Shown: in pieces, positions 1 to 7,255 of the stretch | Layout of the letters: every line of letters begins with the position of its first letter | Numbering within the stretch: the first letter of the stretch is position 1 | Assembly (NCBI GenBank): GCA_003118195.1 | Contig: BEXV01001800.1 | Span: 7,930 to 20,102 of the forward strand | Length of the DNA: 12,173 nt | Direction of reading: 5' to 3' | DNA from: Hemicentrotus pulcherrimus | Taxonomy: Eukaryota; Echinodermata; Echinoidea; Camarodonta; Strongylocentrotidae | Notes under the pieces: model-generated | Told to the model about the DNA's origin: nothing | The model's input: the letters and a program-made list of their open reading frames with translations, nothing else | The model's database searches: none | Made by a program: the position numbers and the translations under genes

Positions 1-1269
1 ATATATTTGGTAAATTTGTTTCTCTCATGGTCTGTGAGAGATACAGGGTAGTCCCATATACATCTTTCTGTGTATAGTGCTTGTAACTTTACGACGAATA
101 GGCCAAATTTCTTATCATTTTGATGATTCCAGACCCCTGCAGATGCTAGATGCTAGATGATCAACCTTTTCTGATCTATTCCACAACGTTTCTTTCACAA
201 TACAATCGCATGACCATTACTGGTCTTTACCTTTAAGAATTACATTTATTCTTGTCTCATCGATTGTGAACTGAAGAAGTGCAGACCTCAATTACACTAT
301 AATTTACACTGTCCCCTTTTGTTTTATGGATATACCATTGTAATTTTGTAAATACTGATAAATACTAATAAATAATTAAATACTATTTGCACTGACCTAC
401 ATTTTTCGAAATTAAAAGTTGGATAAACATTTATAAAGTTTAGAGGAGGGAAAGCAGGTTTTAAAATATCTTGCCCCACCGTAGACCATAATCAGGTTAC
501 ATCAATCATGTTGATTAAAAAAAAAAATTTATAACTATCTACATTTCTTCTAATACTTGAGAACACGCGGTCACCATTGCCCCTTTTCAAAGCTTGATTT
601 ATCGCTTCAATATTCAGAGTGATGTTCAATGTGGGAGTTTCGTGGAAAATTAGGAAAAAAACCTTAATAGGCAAAACGATACACAAATCGGAAAATACAT
701 CAATCGTGGATCATGAAATATGAATTATTGGGCTCGTGTTATAATGTATTCGGAGCTCATGAAGAGGATGGGATAACAAATTCATCAGCGTTAGATCCAT
801 CATATGCCTTTCAATTATTCCTTTACCTCGAAATTAGATACTTTGCGGTAGTCTCAATGCATGAAGGGGATTTCCCTCTGCACGTAGATTGCACCACCCT
901 TATAATTATTTAAAGCTTCGTTTAGATATGACTTAGCAAAGCCGCGGCGGATTTTCATTTCTTTTCTTTACCCAACTATCTTTCAATCTAACAGCGACTC
1001 CTCTATAGTCAAGAAGTCAAAGACAAATGTCGAGACCTCCATCTTATATTCTCTTTGGAACTTCGTCGTCACCTCGTCACCTCTTCTAACCATGCTCCCG
1101 TACTCTTATTCTACTCCGGGTCCTCAAACATGCTCCTATAACCCCATTAATGTACACCCACATTCTTTCCTATGTAATACATTTTATAGTTATAATACGG
1201 ATGAGAACCTCAAACGATATGCGCTTCTACTTCACATCAAGACAAAAGACAAAAGTACGTAATCAGCCG
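1..1269. other. AT-rich stretch without a supportable gene
   Basis: No ATG-started frame here has coding character. Two frames of about 65 codons exist (minus 492-686, plus 713-913), but the first has no ATG start and neither has a splice signal beside it. Small local repeats are visible: an AT-rich run of TAAATACT-like words at 349-385, two tandem copies of CGTCACCT at 1067-1082, and two tandem AGACAAA units near 1240-1255. It reads as intergenic or intronic DNA. Confidence 0.5.
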
Positions 1270-1290
1270 CATCTTTTATCTAAAAAGATG
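1270..1290 (-). other. Perfect 8-bp hairpin enclosing a stop codon
   Basis: CATCTTTT (1270-1277) pairs with AAAAGATG (1283-1290) around a five-base loop. On the minus strand the loop reads TAGAT, and its TAG is the stop codon of the 1280-1606 reading frame. The stem is A/T-rich, so stability is modest. A role at translation termination or in the 3' end is inference only. Confidence 0.45.
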
Positions 1291-1606
1291 TTCTCACCCG
1301 GCTCTTCCGGCTAGGCTTGATGTCAAAATGTGACTGTACTATTGCACATTTCAAGTGTTCTGGCATTGATTGTCGGCAATCTTTTATAAACCACAACGAA
1401 AATACTAGAAAGAAAAGACTCCTTGAAAAAAAAAAATGATGTTTTGTTACTATACGCCCTCTAACTTTCATTTTTGTGATGTAAATTAAAATGTGAATTC
1501 TCGACGTGTATAACCAGACGGCATATGCCAATTTGATCGCCTGAAGCCTTTCCTTTCCATGGAAAAAGTATTTACACAAATAATCCCCTTTACTATAAAA
1601 CATCAT
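1280..1606 (-). CDS. Candidate reading frame or terminal exon, unknown product
   Basis: The frame runs 108 codons from an ATG at 1606 to TAG at 1280-1282. I do not recognise the product. The last 42 codons look most protein-like, with mixed charged and hydrophobic residues and a basic C-terminus PSRKSRVRTSF. The final TSF fits a class I PDZ-binding pattern, which three residues can match by chance. Immediately upstream on the minus strand, at 1405-1440, a T-rich tract ends in TTTCTTTCTAG, a good 3' splice site. I therefore prefer a terminal exon at 1404-1280, with the upstream 66 codons, including a Phe/Ser-rich piece encoded by the tract itself, being open intron. Alternatively the whole 108-codon frame is a small single-exon gene, or it is chance. 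A possible weak TATAAA poly(A) signal lies on the minus strand near 1175. Confidence 0.28.
   Translation of the reverse strand: MMFYSKGDYLCKYFFHGKERLQAIKLAYAVWLYTSRIHILIYITKMKVRGRIVTKHHFFFSRSLFFLVFSLWFIKDCRQSMPEHLKCAIVQSHFDIKPSRKSRVRTSF
1405..1440 (-). promoter_or_regulatory. Candidate 3' splice site (minus strand)
   Basis: Read on the minus strand, a run of T is followed by CAAGGAGTC and then TTTTCTTTCTAG, with AG at plus positions 1406-1405. The pyrimidine run and terminal TAG match the animal acceptor consensus. The predicted exon is open for 42 codons in one frame and closed in the other two. Confidence 0.35.
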
Positions 1607-1940
1607 TGTGGCCGACGAATATGTCACTTTCTTCAATTATTTGCTTCCATGATCGCCCAGATTAGTTACACCATCCCCGTCTAGTCTCTGCCTCCCCCGA
1701 CTTCCTCCGCACTACGGTGCACCGCCCTAGTTTCGCCTCGCCCCCGGTCACCGGTATCGACTGTCTTCTCATACCTTACCGAACGAAGCTGAGAGCCATT
1801 CCAAGGGAAGTGTATTTCGCCAGGGCAACCACTCTACGAGCGGTTAACCCCCATTCACCCCGCGCACTCACTCACTGCTTGGCGATGGCGTTTTTTTTTT
1901 AATAACGCTCCACTTGCTCCCAGTCAAGAATAAAATGCTT

Positions 1941-1996
1941 GCGATGCGACGTCCGCACCACACTCAGCTGTGCAGATGGACGGCGAAACGCATCGC
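1941..1996. other. Long imperfect stem-loop in the GC island
   Basis: Three nested paired segments are visible: GCGATGCG (1941-1948) with CGCATCGC (1989-1996), CGTCC (1950-1954) with GGACG (1978-1982), and GCAC (1955-1958) with GTGC (1970-1973). Unpaired bases are A1949 on the left and GCGAAA and AGAT on the right. That is 17 GC-rich pairs in 56 nt, stable if transcribed. Confidence 0.45.
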
Positions 1997-2063
1997 CCAG
2001 TGATATATCTAGTGCATTAATCCCTTCAATGCCTGGGAGTGTGGATGTTTATATGTTGTTGTA

Positions 2064-2094
2064 CCCGCACACTGTGCAGTGCCTCCGTGACGGG
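2064..2094. other. Second stem-loop, related to 1950-1982
   Basis: CCCG (2064-2067) pairs with CGGG (2091-2094), and inside it GCAC (2067-2070, competing for one base) can pair with GTGC (2073-2076). It shares with the 1950-1982 hairpin the ordered words CCGCAC, CTGTGCAG and GACGG, so the two may be diverged copies or two instances of one structured motif. Confidence 0.35.
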
Positions 2095-2135
2095 AGCCAA
2101 GGGATTAACGTGTGTTATATGCGAGGCTTTACTTG

Positions 2136-2163
2136 AGGTGCACCTGCCACTGGAGAGGTAGGT
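2136..2163 (+). promoter_or_regulatory. E-box palindrome followed by splice-donor-like site
   Basis: AGGTGCACCT (2136-2145) is a 10-bp palindrome ending in CACCTG, an E-box of the Snail/E-protein type. Twelve bases on, GAGAG|GTAGGT (exon end 2157) matches the 5' splice consensus well. Together with the GC island upstream this could mark the end of a noncoding first exon. Both matches are short and may be chance. Confidence 0.25.
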
Positions 2164-2343
2164 CCTTTACCCCTCTCTTTCTCTCCCTCTCTCCATCTCT
2201 CTCTCTCTCCCACCCTCTCCATTTAATCATCACCAAAAACAAAGTCCATTCTTTAATGTTCTGCTTTGATATCCTTGAAACCATCAGAACCACCTGTATT
2301 TGTCATCGCCTTAGCATCATCATGTTTCATTATTTTCTTTCTG

Positions 2344-2375
<32 letters not shown>

Positions 2376-2540
2376 ACTCTCACACACACACACACACACA
2401 CTCACACCAACTCTCTAATGCTCCTTCTATTAACTTCCCTCTATGTCTCTCTCTCTCTCCCTCTTTCTCTTAACCACTCTGCTGTTTTCTCCCCCCCCCC
2501 CCCTCTCTCTCTCTCTCCCTCTCTGTCTCGCTATTCCTTT
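2164..2540. repeat. Compound pyrimidine microsatellite tract
   Basis: The plus strand is almost wholly pyrimidine in several blocks. It contains a CT-rich block at about 2172-2222, (CT)14 at 2344-2372, (CA)10 at 2381-2401, a C13 run at 2491-2503 and further CT repeats to about 2526. The 171-codon plus-strand frame spanning it is a low-complexity Leu/Ser artefact. Long pyrimidine/purine mirror tracts like this can form triplex DNA and are typically length-polymorphic. Confidence 0.9.
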
Positions 2541-2662
2541 TGCATTTGCCGTGGGACTCATGAAGGACCATTTCCGTTCGGAATATCTCCTCCATCTGCC
2601 TTAGGTCATATATGCTATCCTAGTTAAATATCCCCATTTATTGTACGAACCACCCAATTTAA

Positions 2663-2684
2663 GAAGGCTCTTCGACGAGCCTTC
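2663..2684. other. Perfect 8-bp hairpin
   Basis: GAAGGCTC (2663-2670) pairs exactly with GAGCCTTC (2677-2684) around the loop TTCGAC. The core GGCTCTTCGACGAGCC superficially recalls the animal histone-mRNA 3' stem-loop, but the loop is wrong and there is no histone frame upstream. Confidence 0.5.
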
Positions 2685-2784
2685 GAAATATAAAAAAGGG
2701 AGGTAAACAAATAGTTTGTCTTTTATTCAACTATTCAATGCGTTATGCCATTAAAGGGAAGATGGTGAAAAATGATTATAACTG

Positions 2785-2814
2785 ACAGGCCTAGCTCTCA
2801 CGAGGTAGGCCTGT
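2785..2814. other. Hairpin with 9-bp perfect arms
   Basis: ACAGGCCTA (2785-2793) pairs with TAGGCCTGT (2806-2814). After one G-G mismatch the pairing continues as CTC/GAG around a TCAC loop, giving 12 pairs in 30 nt. The 3' arm is followed by TTTTACG. It resembles an intrinsic terminator in shape, but in an animal genome that reading does not apply. Confidence 0.5.
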
Positions 2815-2869
2815 TTTACGATAACGGCATCATACTTTCACAATTAAAAATCGTCATATGTTATGAAAC

Positions 2870-3094
2870 ATGTCGTACGTTTCTTTAATGATCAATAAAT
2901 GTATTCCAGGTTGTACTTGCAATATCCAGATGATATCTGTCTCATGTAGTTTTACAAAAAAGAGATACTTGTTAGAATTAACCAAACATAATTATAAGAT
3001 TGCCTGGTGCCGTTATACAGTATGCTCAAAACGTGTTAACATCTGTAGTTATATGTACCATTATTGCACCAACAGCAGTGCCCCCAAAATGTGA
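2870..3094 (+). CDS. Small cysteine-rich reading frame, unknown
   Basis: The frame has 74 codons from an ATG with A at -3 (AACATG) to TGA. The predicted peptide has eight cysteines at 11, 15, 17, 26, 47, 52, 59 and 66, an even number spread along its length as in small disulfide-bonded peptides. There is no obvious N-terminal signal peptide, which argues against secretion. I recognise no family. The stop overlaps the next frame's start (TGATG at 3092-3096). TGT/TGC codons arise easily in this base composition, so chance is the main alternative. Confidence 0.15.
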   Translation: MSYVSLMINKCIPGCTCNIQMISVSCSFTKKRYLLELTKHNYKIAWCRYTVCSKRVNICSYMYHYCTNSSAPKM

Positions 3095-3315
3095 TGAATC
3101 AAAAAATGTACCCTTCATCACTCTTATTGTTATTACAAGTGACATGCCTACAATTACTAGGTAAAATACGTCATATCTCACAATCTACTCTTGGATTGAC
3201 AACACGACTTGTACACAACATCATACACGTAGCTATCTACATACTATCTACACTAGCAATTTCATTTTTGTCCTTCGTACTTGCGCTACATCGTGACTTC
3301 GTTCGCCATTCATAA
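3094..3315 (+). CDS. Small hydrophobic reading frame with signal-peptide-like start
   Basis: The frame has 73 codons from ATG 3094-3096 (G at -3) to TAA 3313-3315. Residues 1-23 look like a signal peptide: MNQKMYPSS followed by a Leu-rich core LLLLLQVTCLQLL. A second hydrophobic segment at about residues 40-66 could be a membrane helix, and the tail is basic. A donor-like CTAG|GTAAAA lies at about 3160, just after the signal-like part, so it could instead be a first coding exon that supplies only a signal peptide. No homologue is recognised. T/C-rich DNA often gives hydrophobic frames, so confidence is low. Confidence 0.18.
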   Translation: MNQKMYPSSLLLLLQVTCLQLLGKIRHISQSTLGLTTRLVHNIIHVAIYILSTLAISFLSFVLALHRDFVRHS

Positions 3316-3496
3316 ACACAAGTGTCGCTTCTCTACGTCAAGAAAAGGGCTTTTTTAATATTACCCGGACTCTCATTAACTCTTAAGTAACTTGATTATC
3401 CTAAATCCCCCCCAGAATATATCGTTCGAAGGTACTAACTGCATCGCGAAGTACCCCCAAACATCTCACACCGTAGCCAAAGTGGTTTGGGAAAAA

Positions 3497-3588
3497 GGCG
3501 CGGGAAAATGAAAGAAGAAAACAAAAGCACGGGAAATTCTGTACAGATGGTGCGTGGGGGAACAAACGCTTTGGTGGTTGATTATAAA
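3497..3588 (+). promoter_or_regulatory. Promoter-like segment: two E2F-like sites and a TATA box
   Basis: GGCGCGGGAAAA (3497-3508) is a very good E2F site, and GCACGGGAAAT (3528-3538) is a second, weaker one about 30 bp away. TATAAA lies at 3583-3588 inside ATTATAAATCAATCA. About 50 bp further on, ATGAAG|GTAATA (3635-3646) would make a short first coding exon with a donor. A CCAAA-gtgg-TTTGG inverted repeat sits at 3477-3490. The order upstream sites, TATA, start codon and donor fits a plus-strand promoter. Orientation and activity are inference. Confidence 0.25.
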
Positions 3589-3868
3589 TCAATCAAGCCC
3601 CGCAAGATGAATCGAGTTGGTCATTGAGAAGACAATGAAGGTAATATCTCATCGGCAAACCTGCTTGCAGGCTTTGATAATGGTGATGATAGCACGGTAT
3701 AAGGGAGATTATTGGCATGATAGCGTTCGTTCGTGCCAGTTTTTTTTTTTTTTTTCATTTTTATTTCCTTATTATCGCTCTACTCTCTGTTTGGGGCAAC
3801 GAAACGTAACTTTGAAGTGTAGAAAATATCACTATTCTTATCATTTTCATCTTTTAATCCCCTTTTTT

Positions 3869-3947
3869 CTCTTTCTCTTCTCTCTCTCTCTCTCTCTCCC
3901 TCTCTCTCTCTTTCTCTCACTCTCATACACACACACACACACACACA
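3869..3947. repeat. Compound (CT)n-(CA)10 microsatellite
   Basis: A CT-rich block with CCC and TTT interruptions (3869-3924) runs into (AC)10 at 3927-3947. The architecture, CT repeats, a short CTCA-type junction, then about ten CA units, is the same as at 2344-2401. The plus-strand frame across it is a low-complexity artefact. Confidence 0.9.
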
Positions 3948-5130
3948 TGTTCACCAGTTTCACACTCATACCATTACGTCCATGCTCTCACCTTTTCTAT
4001 GGATTATAGTTATCTACCTGTGAAAGACGGAATATTTTATTTTTTTTCTAAAAGAATTAGACAGTAATTTGATACAATGTATATTTTGATTTCCAAATTC
4101 AAAAGTCACCTAATATATACAAGTAATGTTAAGCGAAAAAAAAAAAAACGCGCAATTATGTGTAGCAATACTAAATAGCGCACAAACAATCGTAAGGAAC
4201 AACACAGCAACAATAGCACCACCAACAGTATCTACAAAACAATTCCATGCATTTGACGCATGCTACTTTCTTACATGAAAAAACAAATTAAAAAAAAAAT
4301 CCGCATTTCACACTTATCGAAGGATAAAACGAGCTCTGTTCCCCCTTAACAATTTGTTATGAAGGAGATTTAGAGGGAGTTTGACGAAATAAGGTAGATG
4401 GATGTACACTAAATACACCTTTCTATGATTAGATGGGCGTATGTGGATTTGAGAGTACTTGTTTTTGATTAATGCCAAACAGGAAACGTGACTGAAAATC
4501 GACAGACTTTACATTCCCTCTGGTATCCTGAGGAGAGCCACTGTTTGCTGACTCCATCGATCTTGTTTGGGACTGCGCGTTAGCTAGGATTTGTGTACCC
4601 AGCGTAAAATGAGTTGACCGCCACCGTTGGCCTTGTCTGCAGACGCTCGTATTTTGTCTTTAGCACAGTGTGTCCCATCGATCTCCCTCATTAATAATCC
4701 CTTTTCGCATTCGGGAAAATTATGTAAATATTATGCTGTCACGAGATTTAGCTCGACAGAGTGGCCCATTGTGAAAAGTTGAGATTAAATACTTGCAAAA
4801 TTAATCCTACTGTATATGTTTAAAGTATGTATTTTGCATATTTGTGTCAACAAGAAGACCGATGTCATAAGTTACATTTTTTTGTTTCCCATCATCATTT
4901 TTGCAAATGTGCCTGTACAGTTTTCCACCTTCAAAACACGAGCAGACTAATAGTCTTGTACTATATGCCTTAACCCTCAGGGTCTAAACTATATGGATGG
5001 CATCATGTTTTATAACAAAATGATATGGACGTTGAATATAATGCAATTACTTAGAGCACGTCATCTTTATTTACAATTATACCTTTGGAGTATGCGTCTT
5101 TCAGCGACGCCATAGCGCTAGCAACAATAC
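3948..5130. other. Long stretch without a supportable gene
   Basis: No credible reading frame is visible. It contains A-runs near 4137-4148 and 4288-4300 and a somewhat GC-richer part at about 4550-4690. At 4736-4759, CTGT-ca-CGAG pairs with CTCG-ACAG around an ATTTAG loop, a short bulged stem. An acceptor-like CCTGTACAG at about 4920 follows a T-rich tract, but the next exon would close after nine codons. It looks like intron or intergenic DNA. Confidence 0.5.
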
Positions 5131-5304
5131 GTGATTCCAGTCAAAGAAAATCAAAAATCTCAGGTTAACCCCTATGGAGAAATGCCCCAAGCCACAACCT
5201 CCGAGGTAGGGATATTGCGTTTCACCCGAATCATTTATTCATGGTACCGTTTAGCAAGTCAACAGGCCATCCGAAACCCCTTCCCACAATTGATTCGCAC
5301 TAAT

Positions 5305-5387
5305 ATGCAAATATCAAACGCAACAAGTAAAAGCATCACCAACTGTTACTTCTGGCTCGTCGCTAGGCCCCCATTTGATATTTGCAT
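5305..5387. promoter_or_regulatory. Inverted pair of octamer (ATGCAAAT) motifs
   Basis: ATGCAAATATCAAA (5305-5318) is repeated as its exact reverse complement at 5374-5387, 55 bp apart. Each arm begins with ATGCAAAT, the canonical binding site of POU-domain (Oct) factors, and the identity extends six bases beyond it. The arms lie inside overlapping open frames (plus 5131-5397 and 5294-5479), neither recognisable. A paired regulatory element or a cruciform-forming inverted repeat both fit. Confidence 0.4.
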
Positions 5388-5603
5388 TCGGCTGTAACAC
5401 GAAGCCATTGGCGCACTTCTTGCTAAATGGGAAGCTTGAAGGATCCGCTATCACGTTGCAACTTTGCTCGTTTTGGTGAGGTACCAGGGAGCACTTTTTG
5501 TTGCCGTAGATGAAATTTCCTTGTAGTCAGAAAGGCTTTATTTACATTTTGAAACTCGAAGGATACATAAGCAAAAAGTGTTGAAACCAGGGATAGCTCA
5601 AAT

Positions 5604-5639
5604 GGATTCGATATTGACGAATCCCTCGTGCATGCGAGG
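5604..5639. other. Two adjacent small hairpins
   Basis: GGATTCG (5604-5610) pairs with CGAATCC (5618-5624) around ATATTGA. Directly after it, CTCG (5625-5628) pairs with CGAG (5635-5638) around the self-complementary loop TGCATG. Back-to-back stems of this kind are uncommon by chance, but the arms are short. Confidence 0.35.
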
Positions 5640-5845
5640 AAAATTATGGAGAAGAGTAGAGGCGAGTCAAACAATGATTTTTATTTTTTTTTATTATTTC
5701 ACACATTTAATGTGGTTTGATGAAAATATATCCAAATAAATTCTTTTATGTGAATCTTTGATTCATTCTGCATCTTGTGATCGATAGCAATCATACGACC
5801 AAACATTGGTAATTCATTTTATTCTGCCACTTAGTGTACATCTCT

Positions 5846-5910
5846 CCCCCCCCCCCCCCCTCTATATTTCTTCCCATCTTACTAATGCACTGTTTCTTTA
5901 TCTGTCTAGA
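5846..5910 (+). promoter_or_regulatory. Strong 3' splice site with branch point and poly-C tract
   Basis: A C15 run (5846-5860) is followed by TCTATATTTCTTCCC. TTACTAAT (5879-5886) matches the branch-point consensus, with its likely branch A at 5885. A pyrimidine stretch TGTTTCTTTATCTGTCTAG then ends at 5910. The branch-to-AG distance of about 25 nt is typical. This is the most complete splice signal in the window and sets the start of the 5911-6098 exon. Confidence 0.55.
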
Positions 5911-6098
5911 TTGCTATGCATGTTACATCTATAGAGAAATTACAAATGCAGCATGCAATCAATCTGAACAGTTATTTAGAGAATAGTATAAAATCTTACA
6001 AGCTATTGCATGCGCTTGAACGAAACATGGTTTTGCATGTTGGGGCTATAAAGCAAATTTATCCAGCTATCTTCAATCCCTTGTATTTAAGTTTGTGA
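5911..6098 (+). CDS. Candidate terminal coding exon, unknown protein
   Basis: After the acceptor at 5910 one frame is open in phase 0 for 62 codons, starting Ile-Ala-Met-His, and stops at TGA 6096-6098. The peptide alternates polar and hydrophobic residues as amphipathic helices do (for example IEKLQMQHAINLNSYLEN), then ends in a more hydrophobic part NPLYLSL. In-frame TAG is the last triplet of the intron, so translation must enter by splicing, unless the internal ATG at 5916 starts a 60-residue peptide. I recognise no family. Sequence after the stop turns AT-rich and non-coding, as a 3' UTR would, but no canonical AATAAA is seen in the next 700 bases. The exon holds four GCATG words. No donor in a compatible phase could be assigned to a preceding exon. 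Confidence 0.4.
5917..6039 (+). promoter_or_regulatory. Cluster of (T)GCATG words, RBFOX-type motif
   Basis: TGCATG occurs at 5917-5922, 6007-6012 and 6034-6039, and GCATG also at 5951-5955, all on the plus strand within 123 bases. RBFOX splicing regulators bind (U)GCAUG in animal pre-mRNA. The cluster directly follows the acceptor at 5910 and lies within the candidate exon, a position where RBFOX often represses inclusion. Binding is inference; part of the signal may be ordinary codon use (His-Ala, Leu-His-Val). Confidence 0.35.
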
Positions 6099-6859
6099 GC
6101 CCCCATGAAACAATTTAATTTCTGATAACGGTTCGGATGCAGTACTAAAAAAATGTTAGTAGTATGCTCACTTTAAATTTGTAATCAACAGTAAAGGCTA
6201 GTGTAGACCGATGCGACGTAAAATGACAATTTACCATTCAGCTGAGCATATTTTTTCCTCGTGCACATAGTGTCTGTTAGATTAAGGCACGTCGAAATTT
6301 AACCCTGTACAAACCAATGATACAAATCGTTTAAAATAGCAGATGGTTATGAATACTTAACAAAATACTCGGTAAATATAAATTATGGTGTCAACTACAC
6401 CGGAATGTAAACTGTCACCAAGCCTATCGTTTTAATTCATTACAATTCAGCCCTATTGGAACCAAATACATTTTTTTTTATTGGGAGAGAAAGAAGGTGG
6501 AGGGGTTTGACGGAACTCATGAGGGATTTTTTTCTTTGCTGAGGTGGAATTGCTTCAAGTAAATACATTCTCAGGATTGCAAACATGAGATCGAAATGTA
6601 GTATGGTTAACGATTCCGAAAAAAAAAATGTCTTTGATTTTACATGAAAGATAGTTTTGTATCTAACTCTAACCCCATGCCTATGCTTAAAGGTATGGTA
6701 GCCATTCGTTTTCAAATTGAACTAAATAAGTTATATAACCAAATGTTATACATTAAGAGATTATACAATGATACAATGAGTTACAAAGACTAATTCAACC
6801 AACGTCCACAAAGTATTTCATAATACATACAAAATATAACACTCGCACCATGACCCCAG
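6099..6859. other. AT-rich stretch, possible 3' UTR then non-coding
   Basis: Apart from a 91-codon minus-strand frame at 6440-6715, which is A/T-run driven and unrecognised, nothing gene-like is visible. If 5911-6098 is a terminal exon, its 3' UTR begins here, but no AATAAA was found on the plus strand. Short A and T runs occur at 6148-6153, 6472-6480 and 6620-6628. Confidence 0.4.
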
Positions 6860-6987
6860 TTAAAGCAATAGAAGCCATGATTTGTTAGATTTGGGGGCAC
6901 CACCAGAACCTTCAAGCGATATTTCATATACAAGTCTCCGTGAAACCTTGGTAAACAGATGCTGTTTCAGATAGAGTTCCATTGTCC
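6860..6987 (-). CDS. Candidate small exon (minus strand), unknown
   Basis: On the minus strand CGATTTTACAG ends at 6988 and is followed by an open frame with ATG at 6982-6980 and TAA at 6862-6860, giving 40 residues beginning MELYLKQHLFTKVSRRL and containing a Gly/Ser turn (LEGSGGAPKS). The base composition is more balanced than the flanks. The plus strand of the same segment is also open for about 37 codons and has a donor-like TTG|GTAAAC near 6951, so strand is uncertain. No family recognised; the pyrimidine tract is weak. Confidence 0.18.
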
Positions 6988-7046
6988 CTGTAAAATCGTG
7001 TCTAGATGAATATCAAACAGGAAAGTGGCAACAAGAACATGATACC

Positions 7047-7072
7047 TTTATTCTTTTTTTTTTCCTGCAAAG
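7047..7072 (+). promoter_or_regulatory. Acceptor-like pyrimidine tract
   Basis: CTTTATTC, a T-run and CCTGCAAAG end at 7072, a good pyrimidine tract with AG. One frame of the following DNA is open for 16 codons (ending TTTTCCCTGTAA) and another for 18. Too short to call an exon; a T-run of this kind is common in AT-rich introns. Confidence 0.2.
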
Positions 7073-7255
7073 GCCCCAAATATTATAAATATCGCATGGT
7101 CAGACGAACAATTTTCCCTGTAACATAGTGCCAACTCTTTCCACTGTTATTCGTATTTTCAACCAAAACAAAAATCATTTTAGAGCAACACGAGAGATTG
7201 CAGTGTCAGGATAGTAATTACAAAAACATTTTTAAAAAAAAGAAAAAAAAAGAAG

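Larger units (their letters stand above)
1690..2160. other. GC-richer island, promoter- or 5' exon-like
   Basis: This stretch is clearly richer in G+C and CpG than its surroundings. It holds short plus-strand frames (1717-1902, 1939-2136) and an open minus-strand frame over about 1770-1870, none convincing because such frames are expected in GC-rich DNA. It contains two related stem-loops and ends in an E-box palindrome and a splice-donor-like sequence. A promoter or noncoding first exon is the simplest reading, but I see no clear initiator or TATA element. Confidence 0.35.

Noticed and set aside
492..686. 64-codon minus-strand frame with hydrophobic start
   Set aside because: It begins at TTG, not ATG, has no acceptor ahead of it, and its hydrophobic part comes from A/T runs.
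2112..2627. 171-codon plus-strand frame
   Set aside because: It is a translation of CT/CA microsatellites (Ser-Leu and Thr-His repeats) and has no coding composition.
2663..2684. Histone-mRNA 3' stem-loop
   Set aside because: The stem core looks similar, but the loop is TTCGAC instead of the four-base pyrimidine-type loop, the sixth pair fails, no purine-rich downstream element follows and no histone frame precedes it.
2785..2814. Intrinsic bacterial-type terminator
   Set aside because: Hairpin plus T-run shape is suggestive, but the window is clearly an animal-type genome and there is no bacterial gene next to it.
3617..4009. 130-codon plus-strand frame
   Set aside because: It has no ATG at its start and runs through a T-run and the second CT/CA microsatellite. 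Only its first bases are used, as a possible ATGAAG|GT exon.
5131..5479. Two overlapping plus-strand frames (5131-5397 and 5294-5479)
   Set aside because: Neither has an ATG start. Both look moderately protein-like and donors exist (CCGAG|GTAGGG near 5215, TTTTG|GTGAGG at 5475), but they exclude each other and the second donor's phase would create a stop on joining to 5911.
6440..6715. 91-codon minus-strand frame
   Set aside because: No recognised motif, composition follows local A/T runs, and no splice or poly(A) support was found.
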